NCBI GenBank assembly: GCA_031275035.1
Contig: JAISPH010000067.1
Location: 1-27,961 of the forward strand
DNA: 27,961 bases
Reading direction: 5' to 3'
From: Treponema sp.
Lineage (GTDB): Bacteria > Spirochaetota > Spirochaetia > Treponematales > Breznakiellaceae
The position numbers and the translations under genes are program-made. Shown here in pieces: positions 16,134-23,617 of the stretch (its first letter is position 1; each line of letters starts with the position of its first letter). The notes under the pieces are model-generated. The model was given only the letters and a program-made list of their open reading frames with translations. It did not search any database and was not told the DNA's origin.

Positions 16134-17241
16134 AACGAATTCCCCCCGGTGAAGCTTCCGTCCGCGAAGCGGCCTCGACCTGGCCTATTTCCCAGGCGGG
16201 GAAACCCTTGCTCTCAAGGTAAGCCGCCGCCCTGCCGCTGTCTTCGGGGGCCAGGGCCAGCACAAAACCTATTCCCATATTGTAGGTGTTGAACATGTTC
16301 TTTCTGATTGCCGGATCGTCCTTCAAAAACGCCGCCCCCGCTTCCTGGGCGGCGGCTCCTGAACCATTAAAACCGCTCATGCCGGCGGCAATCCGGGCAA
16401 AGATGGGCGGCACGGTCCAGCCCGCCGCGGAGGGAGGCGTCCCGATCACGGCCTCCAGGGCGGAACCCGCCGGGAACATACGGGGAATATTTTCGTAGAA
16501 GCCGCCGCCGGTAATGTGGGCCATGCCGTGGATTTCAATTGCCTCCAGAAGGCCGAGAACCGGTTTGACATAGAGCCGGGTTGGTTCAAGCAGGGCCATG
16601 CCGATGGGCATGCCCCCAAAGTCTTCGTACAGGTCAGGGATTACCCTGCGGATCAGGCTGAAACCGTTGGAGTGGGGCCCCGATGAGGCAATACCAAGCA
16701 GGATGTCTCCGGCGCGGATCTTGCCGCCGTCGATTATCTTCTTCCGGTCCGCAATGCCCACGGCAAAACCGGCAATATCATATTTGCCTTCATCGTAGAA
16801 ACCGGGCATTTCAGCGGTTTCCCCACCCAGCAGAACGCTTCCGGTCTCCCTGCAGCCCCGGGCGACCCCCCTGACCAGCTCCGCTGCAACGCCGGCGTCA
16901 AGCTTTCCGCAGGCAAGGTAATCCAGGAAGAAAAGGGGCCGGGCCCCGTGGCAGAGTATATCGTTGACGCACATGGCTACGCAGTCGATGCCCACGGTGT
17001 CGTATTTTTTCATCCTGAAGGCAATCTCCAGCTTGGTTCCCACCCCGTCGGTACCGGAAACGAGGACCGGCTCCTCCATGGGACCGCCCCCTTCGATCAG
17101 CTCCTTGAGGGAAAACATCCCCCCAAAACTGCCGATACCGTTCAGCACCGCCCCGTGGACCGTCGCCGCCGCCAGTTCCCGGTATTTCCCGACAGCCCGG
17201 TAGGCTTCTTCAATGTTTACGCCGGCTTGCCTATAGTTCAT
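16126..17241 (-). CDS. purM: Phosphoribosylformylglycinamidine cyclo-ligase (AIR synthetase)
   Basis: PurM closes the imidazole ring of AIR using ATP. The 371-residue product shows the family motifs VSGTDGVGTKLEIAF near the N-terminus, VAMCVNDILCHGARPLFFLDYLACG, LLGGETAEMPGFY and ITGGGFYENIPRM. The ATG at 17241 is preferred over an in-frame GTG at 17250, because AGGTG precedes it at proper spacing. It begins 9 bp after the stop of the DeoR-type regulator. It is slightly longer than the E. coli protein (345), mainly in the last third. Confidence 0.95.
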   Translation of the reverse strand: MNYRQAGVNIEEAYRAVGKYRELAAATVHGAVLNGIGSFGGMFSLKELIEGGGPMEEPVLVSGTDGVGTKLEIAFRMKKYDTVGIDCVAMCVNDILCHGARPLFFLDYLACGKLDAGVAAELVRGVARGCRETGSVLLGGETAEMPGFYDEGKYDIAGFAVGIADRKKIIDGGKIRAGDILLGIASSGPHSNGFSLIRRVIPDLYEDFGGMPIGMALLEPTRLYVKPVLGLLEAIEIHGMAHITGGGFYENIPRMFPAGSALEAVIGTPPSAAGWTVPPIFARIAAGMSGFNGSGAAAQEAGAAFLKDDPAIRKNMFNTYNMGIGFVLALAPEDSGRAAAYLESKGFPAWEIGQVEAASRTEASPGGIRFV

Positions 17242-17250
17242 AGATAACAC

Positions 17251-18021
17251 CTATACCAGAATTAATTGCGCCCCGGCGTTTTGTATGTACCGGGCGTATT
17301 CGTCGGGTATACCCGTATCGGTAATTACCATGGTAAAGTCCTCGATTTTTCCGAAAAGGCAGGTACTGACCTGGCCAAATTTGGAGGAATCGGTCATAAG
17401 TATCCTGTCTTTACTGGATTCAATCATGGCCTGTTTCAAAGGAGCGTCCTCCACGTATCCGCAGGTAAGGCCCAGGTTCAGCTCGAATCCCGTAGTGCCG
17501 ATAAAGGCCTTGTTAGCCCGGTATTTCCGTATCAGTCTGGTAGAATCGGAATCATAAAAAACCACCGATTTAGGAGAATAAACGCCCCCGGTCGTTATAA
17601 TTGTGCAAGAGGAAAGTTTTACCAGCACATTGATGGTATTAAGGCTTGAACAAATGATGGTATTGGAATAACTTTGGGGGATCTGCTCTGCAAAAAGCTG
17701 CATGGTGGTCCCCGAATCAAGAAAGATCACATCCTGGGGGTCCAGGAGCTGAATGGCCTGTTTTACGATTGCCAGTTTTTGGCCGGTGTTTTTGCCCTGT
17801 TCCCTGGTCAGGGTATAAGCGTTTTGGTTCGAAAGTTCCTGATTGGATATGACCCCGCCGTAAACAAGCTTTACTTTGTTTTCCTCCGCCAGGCCGCGAA
17901 GATCCCGGCGAATGGTCATTTCCGATACATCAAGTTCCTGGGCAAGCTGACTAACGGTGATAAAATGCCGGTTAGCGATAATGTTAAGCTCTTCCTGTAT
18001 CCGTTCGCCTATATTAGCCAT
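17251..18021 (-). CDS. DeoR-family sugar-responsive transcriptional regulator
   Basis: This 256-residue regulator has an N-terminal DeoR winged helix-turn-helix (about residues 20-52, FITVSQLAQELDVSEMTIRRDL). The C-terminal DeoRC sugar-phosphate sensor domain carries IFLDSGTTMQLFA and the conserved NKAFIGTTGF. Members usually repress a nearby sugar operon and release DNA on binding a phosphorylated sugar. The pentose locus starts 172 bp upstream on the same strand, and its divergent promoter region contains a DeoR-like palindrome at 24640-24655. It is the likely regulator of that locus. It lies only 9 bp before purM and should be cotranscribed with purine genes. Confidence 0.9.
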   Translation of the reverse strand: MANIGERIQEELNIIANRHFITVSQLAQELDVSEMTIRRDLRGLAEENKVKLVYGGVISNQELSNQNAYTLTREQGKNTGQKLAIVKQAIQLLDPQDVIFLDSGTTMQLFAEQIPQSYSNTIICSSLNTINVLVKLSSCTIITTGGVYSPKSVVFYDSDSTRLIRKYRANKAFIGTTGFELNLGLTCGYVEDAPLKQAMIESSKDRILMTDSSKFGQVSTCLFGKIEDFTMVITDTGIPDEYARYIQNAGAQLILV

Positions 18022-18052
18022 ATTACCACTCTTAATACCATGACGGATACAT

Positions 18053-18080
18053 AATATACGAAACTTTTCCAGTTAATCAA
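18053..18080 (-). promoter_or_regulatory. Putative promoter of the deoR-purMN unit
   Basis: On the minus strand TTGATT (complement of 18075-18080), 16 bp, TATATT (complement of 18053-18058). An 18-bp spacing to TATTAT also fits. It lies about 30 bp before the regulator start, so the regulator and pur genes can be transcribed independently of the sugar operon. Confidence 0.45.
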
Positions 18081-18130
18081 CCGGCCCAAGAACCCGCTTC
18101 ACGGGAAAGGCGGAGCGGACAGGGCCGGTT
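18079..18130. repeat. Large GC-rich hairpin between araD and the regulator gene
   Basis: AACCGGCCC (18079-18087) pairs with GGGCCGGTT (18122-18130). An inner CCCG/CGGG hairpin (18093-18105) lies in the loop. It has no T-run. It overlaps the predicted -35 box of the regulator promoter. Confidence 0.6.
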
Positions 18131-18137
18131 GTTCTCA

Positions 18138-18180
18138 TAAAGCGGAATGGTCCGAAAACTTTAGTTTCCGGACCATTCCA
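18138..18180 (-). repeat. Intergenic hairpin, variant copy C of the dispersed repeat (after araD)
   Basis: GGAATGGTCCGAAAACT and AGTTTCCGGACCATTCC pair at 16 of 17 positions with a two-base TT between the arms. The AAGCGGAA edge and the CCGGAAAC core are shared with copies A and B. It lies just 3' of araD and may mark or protect the 3' end of the sugar-operon mRNA. Confidence 0.6.
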
Positions 18181-18193
18181 GTGTTAAAAACCT

Positions 18194-18922
18194 TTAAGAC
18201 CGGGATGTTTGGCCGTAATACGCATCGGGACCAAATTTCCGGTTGTAATGCTTGTCCGCCAATTCCTGCTGTATTGTGGGAAGCGGTTTTCCCCGGATCG
18301 TATTGTACAGGGTTATGCCGCAGTACGCCATCTTGGCGATATACTCCAGGACATGGCTGTGCAGGACCGCCTCTGCCGGAGAATCGCCCCAGACAAAGGG
18401 TCCGTGGCTGCGGACTAAAACAGCGGACATATACCGGCAGGCGGCGTTCTTTGCCTTAAGGGCTTCAACAATCACCTCCCCGGTATTTTTTTCATATTCC
18501 CCCTGTATTTCCGCGGGGGTCATTGGACGGGTAACCGGGATATCCCCATAGAAATAATCCCCATGGGTAGTTCCAAAACAGGGCAGATCTGTCCCCGTTT
18601 GAGCCCACATGGTGGCAAACTGGGAATGGGTATGTACAATACCCCGGATTCCCTGATCTTTGAAGGACCGGTACAATACAATATGGGTAGGAGTATCCGT
18701 GGAAGGGGCATAGTCTCCTTCTATGATTTTTCCCTCCAGATCAAGAACAGTCATGTGTTCGGCTTTCATCCCGTCATAGGGTATTCCGCTTGCTTTTATG
18801 GCAAACAGGCCGCTGGCCTCGTCATACCCGGAAACATTACCCCAGGTGGAAATAACCAGATTTCTTTTTACCAAATCCAGGTTTGCTTCCAGTACCTTTT
18901 CTTTTAATTCTCTGATATTCAT
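18194..18922 (-). CDS. araD: L-ribulose-5-phosphate 4-epimerase (AraD/UlaF family)
   Basis: This class II aldolase-like enzyme converts L-ribulose 5-phosphate to D-xylulose 5-phosphate, feeding the pentose phosphate pathway. The 242-residue product carries TWGNVSG (26-32) and KASGIPYDG for phosphate binding. Zinc ligands are His97 and His99 (HTHS) and His173 (RSHGPF). Asp76 and Asp122 are at the known catalytic and ligand positions, and a C-terminal YYGQ supplies the catalytic tyrosine. AAGGAG lies 6 bp before the ATG. It is the last enzyme gene of the transporter arm. UlaF and SgbE share the same reaction, so the substrate is more certain than the source sugar. Confidence 0.92.
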   Translation of the reverse strand: MNIRELKEKVLEANLDLVKRNLVISTWGNVSGYDEASGLFAIKASGIPYDGMKAEHMTVLDLEGKIIEGDYAPSTDTPTHIVLYRSFKDQGIRGIVHTHSQFATMWAQTGTDLPCFGTTHGDYFYGDIPVTRPMTPAEIQGEYEKNTGEVIVEALKAKNAACRYMSAVLVRSHGPFVWGDSPAEAVLHSHVLEYIAKMAYCGITLYNTIRGKPLPTIQQELADKHYNRKFGPDAYYGQTSRS

Positions 18923-19027
18923 AAAATACTCCTTCCAGCGTTTAGAAATTTATCCGCCCCAGGGAGAAAACCGCCTTGTATACTGACGGTACTCCAATGA
19001 ATCAGGGGTTCTTTTCAAAGGCTTTAC

Positions 19028-19068
19028 CGAACCTTCCGAAAACCCGCTGGGGGTTTCCAGAGATTTCC
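19028..19068 (-). repeat. Intergenic repeat, copy D (after the 3-epimerase gene)
   Basis: This segment aligns with copy E at 23544-23590 over about 40 bp. Both share CCGAANCTTCYGAAAACCC and later TTTCCAGAG. The CCGAAAACCC / GGGTTTCC arms can pair. It sits in the 145-bp gap between the epimerase and araD genes. Confidence 0.5.
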
Positions 19069-19910
19069 TATATTGTTTGCAGAATATTCTGTAAATAATC
19101 AAGGGATTGCTTGAGTTCCATGGCAAGTTCCTCAATAGGCAGTTCCCCCGCGAACAACTGATCCATAGTCATTTTTCGCGGCAAAGGCTCAAAGGATACG
19201 GCTCCGGTATAGTTTATTTCGTTCAGAGCCAGAAGGAAGTCCCGCCAATTCATGCAGCCCCGTCCGGGAACTTCCCGGGTATTATCGCCTATATGGACAT
19301 GCTGTAACCAGTCGCCCGCTTCCCTGATGGCATGGGGGATTCCCAGTTGTTCCTCCAGCTGCATGTGGAAGGTATCGCCGATAATTTTTACATTGTCAAA
19401 CCCGGTTTCTTTGGCCATTCTGATGCCGTCTTGAAGGGTCCTGACCAAGGTAACCTCATAGGCGTTAACACATTCGATTATAATGGTAATATCCTTTGGT
19501 CTAGCATATTCGGCTATCTTCTTTAGGCCTTCTGCCGAATGCCGCCAATCCGCCGCTTTGGATATATAGAAACTTGATCCCATAACTTTGCCGGGAACGA
19601 TCAAAACCTTTTTGCTGCCCAGGGCAGCCGCCATATCCACGCATTTTTTCCCGTATTCTACAGCGCTTTCCCGAAAAGCGGGATCGCCATGGCAGAGCAC
19701 TCTTTTTTCATCGGCAAAATTACCGTTAATACAAAACGGGATAAGGTTATATTTAGTTAGCGCGGCTTTGACCCTGTCGAGGTCCGTGGTATCCGGTTCT
19801 CCGCTGATATCAATGCCGTCCACGCCAATTTCCTTCGCCCGTTTGGCGATTTCTTCAATAGCCGCATTTCCAAAAATCCAGCTGTTAATTGAGAACAGTC
19901 TTTTTTTCAT
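19068..19910 (-). CDS. Sugar (phosphate) 3-epimerase of the D-tagatose 3-epimerase / UlaE type
   Basis: A TIM-barrel protein of the AP endonuclease family 2 fold, 280 residues. Metal-binding residues Glu146 (IIECVNAY), Asp179 (GDTFHM), His206 (HVHIGDN) and Glu241 (SFEPLP) match the ligand set of D-tagatose 3-epimerase. The segments GDTFHMQLEE and HIGDNTREVPGRG are typical of that group. The enzyme inverts C3 of a ketose, either free (for example L-xylulose to L-ribulose) or phosphorylated, as UlaE does with L-xylulose 5-phosphate. Both readings feed L-ribulose 5-phosphate to the neighbouring 4-epimerase. GGGAGG lies 6 bp before the ATG. Confidence 0.82.
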   Translation of the reverse strand: MKKRLFSINSWIFGNAAIEEIAKRAKEIGVDGIDISGEPDTTDLDRVKAALTKYNLIPFCINGNFADEKRVLCHGDPAFRESAVEYGKKCVDMAAALGSKKVLIVPGKVMGSSFYISKAADWRHSAEGLKKIAEYARPKDITIIIECVNAYEVTLVRTLQDGIRMAKETGFDNVKIIGDTFHMQLEEQLGIPHAIREAGDWLQHVHIGDNTREVPGRGCMNWRDFLLALNEINYTGAVSFEPLPRKMTMDQLFAGELPIEELAMELKQSLDYLQNILQTI

Positions 19911-19955
19911 GTCAAACCTCCCCCGGAATTGCTTTAATTTACAGGTTTAACCATA

Positions 19956-20930
19956 TCAAAGCCGGATATTTTTCCTTCTTCTCTGTAATAATACCGGTGA
20001 AACCATAAGCGCCTGGATAAAAATGACCAATAACAAAACAAAACCTATTACCACATTTTGCCATACCGCGTTTAATACCCGCTGCATATTAAATATGTTG
20101 GAAAAAGAACCCATTACCAGGGCCCCGAAAAATGTTCCTGATATTTTTCCTTTTCCGCCGGATAACTCGGCGCCTCCGATGACTACCGACGCTATGGCGT
20201 ACAGCTCGTAACCTGTTCCCGCCAGGGGCAGGGCGGACCCTATCCGGGACGCGAAAATAATGCCGCCAAAAGCCGCCATGATGCCGCAGAATATATGCGC
20301 CGCAACAAGCGTATTCTGGGGGCTTACGCCCATCATCTTCGCCGCCTCCGCATTACCGCCTACAATATACATAGCCCTTCCAATGGGCCGCCGCTTCATC
20401 ATATAGGCGACTAATAAGGTTATTAGTATGAAAAGAACGAAAGGCATGGATATATAGGGCAATACATTTCCACGGCCAAGAAATTTCAGAAAATCCGCGA
20501 TATTTCCCCCATTTATCGTGGTTTCTTTGGTACAGACTAATACCAGGCTCCTCACAAATATCATGGTGGCAAGGGTTCCCACAAAGGCGGGGATGGACAT
20601 CTTGGTTACCAAAAATCCATTTACAAAACCTATGGCCGCTCCGGCCAGAAGGGGAATGATAAGGGCAGGAACCGGCGCTTTCTGCCCCAGGGTGATAAAC
20701 AGATAACCGCTGAAGGCAAAAACAGAACTGGCGCTCAAATCGATAGAACCGCACAATATTACAAAAGTCATTCCAATCGCTACAAACCCTATAATACTGG
20801 CGGATCGAATCATATTATTCAAATTTTCCAGGGTAAGAAACAGGGGGTTTACAAAACCTCCAATAATAATTACAAACACCAGCCCCGCAAATGCGACATT
20901 TTTAGAAATAAAAAGCTTAACTTTCCCCAA
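19956..20930 (-). CDS. Sugar ABC transporter permease (RbsC/YjfF type)
   Basis: This 324-residue inner-membrane permease has 8-10 hydrophobic segments. It carries the family motifs GMTFVILCGSIDLSASSVFAFSG and ASRIGSALPLAGTGYELYAIASVVIGGAELSGGKG. It pairs with the upstream permease to form a heterodimeric channel, as in the YtfT/YjfF furanose transporter. The start codon is TTG at 20930, with AGGAG about 8 bp upstream. An ATG at 20938 is in another frame. The normal GGIDLS motif reads GSIDLS here. It starts 20 bp after the first permease's stop. Confidence 0.88.
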   Translation of the reverse strand: MGKVKLFISKNVAFAGLVFVIIIGGFVNPLFLTLENLNNMIRSASIIGFVAIGMTFVILCGSIDLSASSVFAFSGYLFITLGQKAPVPALIIPLLAGAAIGFVNGFLVTKMSIPAFVGTLATMIFVRSLVLVCTKETTINGGNIADFLKFLGRGNVLPYISMPFVLFILITLLVAYMMKRRPIGRAMYIVGGNAEAAKMMGVSPQNTLVAAHIFCGIMAAFGGIIFASRIGSALPLAGTGYELYAIASVVIGGAELSGGKGKISGTFFGALVMGSFSNIFNMQRVLNAVWQNVVIGFVLLLVIFIQALMVSPVLLQRRRKNIRL

Positions 20931-20950
20931 AATAACATCTCCTGTCCGTT

Positions 20951-21901
20951 TTAACGGAAGTTTTTATTGCGCAGCCCATGAAAGAAAAGCGCAAAGATAA
21001 TGATTCCTGCCTTTAGCATCATGGAATAAGAATAGGGAATATTGTGCATATTGCACATCATGGTTATAAGCTGCAGCAGGAAAGCGCCAAATACGGAACC
21101 GATTATATTGGGATAACCGCCGGTAATAGGGGTACCTCCAATCAATGTTGCCGCGATAGCGTCGGTTTCCAGGTCCAGGCCAATCTTGGAAGGATCGGCG
21201 CTGGATACCATAAACATGTCTATCATCCCGCCAAACCAGGCGAATATTGCCGAGATCATATAACAGAAAAGGACTATCCTGGTAGTATTTATTCCGCATA
21301 TCCTCGCGGCCAGGGGATTGTTCCCGTAAAACTCCACATAGGAGCCGAATTTCATCCGGTTAACGAGGATATACATTACAAAAACAGCGATGATCAATAC
21401 GAAAAAATGAGCCGGTACCGGACCGATCAAGGGATTGATAAAAAAATTGGTGAGCCCCGGCAGATTGTACGCTATGGTTCCCCTTCCGCTGACCCCTTTC
21501 GCAAGTCCCCTCATAATATACTGCATCGCCAGGGTAACTACCATGGGAAGGATGGAAAATTTAGCAACTAAAATTCCGGTTAAAAGCCCCAGGAGGCATA
21601 ATGCCAGCAAAGAAATCAAGGTTCCTTCGGGATGCCCCATGGCCAAAAAAATAGCGGAAATGGTTGCCGCCAGCCCCATAGCCGAACCGACTGAAATATC
21701 AATACCTCCGGTGGCAATGACAAGGGTCATCCCCAGAGCCAGGAACATGACGCTTGATGTCTGGGTAATGATATTGGCGAAGGTGGTCCAGCTGACAAAA
21801 TTACGGGTAAATAACAGGTTAAAGGCGAGGAGCACGCAAAAAACAACTGCGGATATATATTTTGTGAACAGTAAATTCAAAAAGGTATTGTTTTTCACCA
21901 T
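20951..21901 (-). CDS. Sugar ABC transporter permease (RbsC/YtfT type)
   Basis: This 316-residue multi-pass membrane protein of the BPD_transp_2 family has the signature GMTLVIATGGIDISVGSAMGLA near residue 60-80. The C-terminal motif DAIAATLIGGTPITGGYPNIIGSVFGA contacts the ATPase. It resembles YtfT more than its downstream partner does. Its ATG overlaps the stop of the ATPase gene by one base (TAATG), so translation is coupled. Confidence 0.9.
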   Translation of the reverse strand: MVKNNTFLNLLFTKYISAVVFCVLLAFNLLFTRNFVSWTTFANIITQTSSVMFLALGMTLVIATGGIDISVGSAMGLAATISAIFLAMGHPEGTLISLLALCLLGLLTGILVAKFSILPMVVTLAMQYIMRGLAKGVSGRGTIAYNLPGLTNFFINPLIGPVPAHFFVLIIAVFVMYILVNRMKFGSYVEFYGNNPLAARICGINTTRIVLFCYMISAIFAWFGGMIDMFMVSSADPSKIGLDLETDAIAATLIGGTPITGGYPNIIGSVFGAFLLQLITMMCNMHNIPYSYSMMLKAGIIIFALFFHGLRNKNFR

Positions 21902-23442
21902 TACATTTCCTCCCGGGCAGGAGCCAATGTATCGGCGGCTGCCATAGGATCTGATTCCGCAATCATCTGCATGATCTGATCTGTTGAAATATCTCTGCCG
22001 GCAAGTTCCCCTACAATCGCGCCGTCGCGTAAAACAATGATCCGGTCGCAGTTTCTGACCAGCTCCGCGATTTCCGAAGAAATGAAAAGGACGCTTATAT
22101 TTTGCCGGGAAAATTCCCTGATGAGTTTTTCGATCTCAAATTTGGCTCCCACATCAATGCCCCTGGTAGGTTCATCAAGGATGATAAATTTTGGTTTTGT
22201 CGCAAGCCAGCGGGCCAGAATCACCTTCTGCTGATTTCCCCCGGAAAGATTTTTTATCAGCTGATCTGCCGAAGGGGTTTTAATGGATAATGTCTTTATA
22301 TACTCTTCGGCAAGCTGTTTGCGGCCCTTAAGGTTGATAAAACCGCCGGCAACCAGTCTGGGCAGAGCGCAGGCAGCGAGATTGTTTTGTACCGTCACGT
22401 TGGGAAACAATCCTTCCTCCCGGCGGTTTTCGGTGCAAAAAGCCATTCCCTTAATTACCGCGTCGTGGGGAGAATTGAGGGACAATAATTTTCCGTCAAA
22501 AATAATTTTACCTGAATCGGGAAGATCGCATCCAAAGAGCAGCCGGGCAATTTCCGTCCGGCCCGAACCCAGTAGGCCCGCAAATCCTACAATTTCACCG
22601 CGTTTTATATTAAAATTTACCTTGTTCACATAGGGGGGCCGTGACAGATTGCTGACCTCCAAAAGTATATCGTCCTTTTTAAATTGCCGTTCTGCGGCAA
22701 TATGTTCCATAACCAGGGTTTTCTGGCCTATCATCTTAGTTAACAACTCATATTGGGACAGCTCGGATATGTTATAGGTCCCGACACACTTGCCGTCTTT
22801 AAGTACCGTAATTCGATCGCATTTTTTGTATACTTCGTCAAGGCGGTGCGTTATAAATATAATGGAAATTCCTGTATTCTTTAATTTATCGATAATGTCA
22901 AAAAGGATATTGACTTCGTGGGTATCCAGGGAAGAGGTGGGCTCATCCATGATGATAAGTTTACTTTCCATGCTTACGGCCCGAAGAATAGCGACGATTT
23001 GCTGTTTGGCGGTTCCGTAATTTTCCAGGGGCTGATGTACGTCAATATCAACCCCGATATTGTCTATAAGTTTTTGAGCGCTGGAGTGCATGGTTTTCCA
23101 GTCGATGCCGCCGCGGTTCAAAGGATACCGGCTGATAAAGATATTTTCGCTTACAGTGAGTCCTGAAACCATATTGAGTTCCTGGTAAATAGCGTTTACC
23201 CCGGCATGATGGGCGCTGGATACATTCCTGAACATGGTTTTCTTGCCGTCAAAATAGACATCCCCCGAATCGGCTCTGTAAATACCGGTAAGGATTTTTA
23301 TTAAAGTGGATTTACCTGCGCCATTTTCGCCCATCAACCCATGGACTTCGCCGTATGCAACCGTCATGGAAACATCGTCCAGAGCCGTTACTCCTGCGAA
23401 ATTTTTGGTCAGGTTTTTTACTTCCAGGATATTGCCATTCAT
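21901..23442 (-). CDS. Sugar ABC transporter ATP-binding protein, two-domain (RbsA/YtfR type)
   Basis: This 513-residue protein has two fused nucleotide-binding domains. Domain 1 has Walker A GENGAGKST (38-46), a degenerate signature YGTAKQQ (142-148) and Walker B IIMDEP (163-168). Domain 2 has a degenerate Walker A GLLGSGRT (289-296), a canonical signature LSGGNQQ (399-405) and Walker B IILDEP. This asymmetry is typical of the CUT2 class, which imports pentoses and galactose. It energises the two downstream permeases. A gap of 175 bp with stem-loops separates it from the binding-protein gene. Confidence 0.93.
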   Translation of the reverse strand: MNGNILEVKNLTKNFAGVTALDDVSMTVAYGEVHGLMGENGAGKSTLIKILTGIYRADSGDVYFDGKKTMFRNVSSAHHAGVNAIYQELNMVSGLTVSENIFISRYPLNRGGIDWKTMHSSAQKLIDNIGVDIDVHQPLENYGTAKQQIVAILRAVSMESKLIIMDEPTSSLDTHEVNILFDIIDKLKNTGISIIFITHRLDEVYKKCDRITVLKDGKCVGTYNISELSQYELLTKMIGQKTLVMEHIAAERQFKKDDILLEVSNLSRPPYVNKVNFNIKRGEIVGFAGLLGSGRTEIARLLFGCDLPDSGKIIFDGKLLSLNSPHDAVIKGMAFCTENRREEGLFPNVTVQNNLAACALPRLVAGGFINLKGRKQLAEEYIKTLSIKTPSADQLIKNLSGGNQQKVILARWLATKPKFIILDEPTRGIDVGAKFEIEKLIREFSRQNISVLFISSEIAELVRNCDRIIVLRDGAIVGELAGRDISTDQIMQMIAESDPMAAADTLAPAREEM

Positions 23443-23478
23443 TTTTCTACCTTATCACGGTATCACGGCATAAACCAG

Positions 23479-23533
23479 GGAGAAAATTGCTTTGTTGTAA
23501 TTGTATGTATACAAGGAACCAGCAATTTTCTCC
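23479..23533. repeat. Long-armed hairpin between binding-protein and ATPase genes
   Basis: GGAGAAAATTGCT (23479-23491) and AGCAATTTTCTCC (23521-23533) form a perfect 13-bp stem. The 29-base loop contains a small TTGTA-TGTA-TACAA hairpin. Such structures after a binding-protein gene often stabilise its message and lower expression of the downstream genes. Confidence 0.75.
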
Positions 23534-23543
23534 GGCGGCCTTT

Positions 23544-23590
23544 GGCCGAAACTTCTGAAAACCCGGCAAGGATTTCCAGAGGTTTCGGCC
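23544..23590 (-). repeat. Intergenic hairpin, copy E (after the binding-protein gene)
   Basis: The 20-base arms at 23544-23563 and 23571-23590 pair at 17 positions, beginning GGCCGAAAC/GTTTCGGCC. The sequence is related to copy D at 19028-19068. Confidence 0.7.
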
Positions 23591-23617
23591 AATTAAAATT
23601 ATGTTAACAGCTAAAGC

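Noticed and set aside
17242..18193. Possible purine or PRPP riboswitch upstream of purM
   Set aside because: The DeoR-type gene directly precedes purM, leaving only 9 bp. The hairpins further upstream lack a purine-aptamer core and a terminator T-run.
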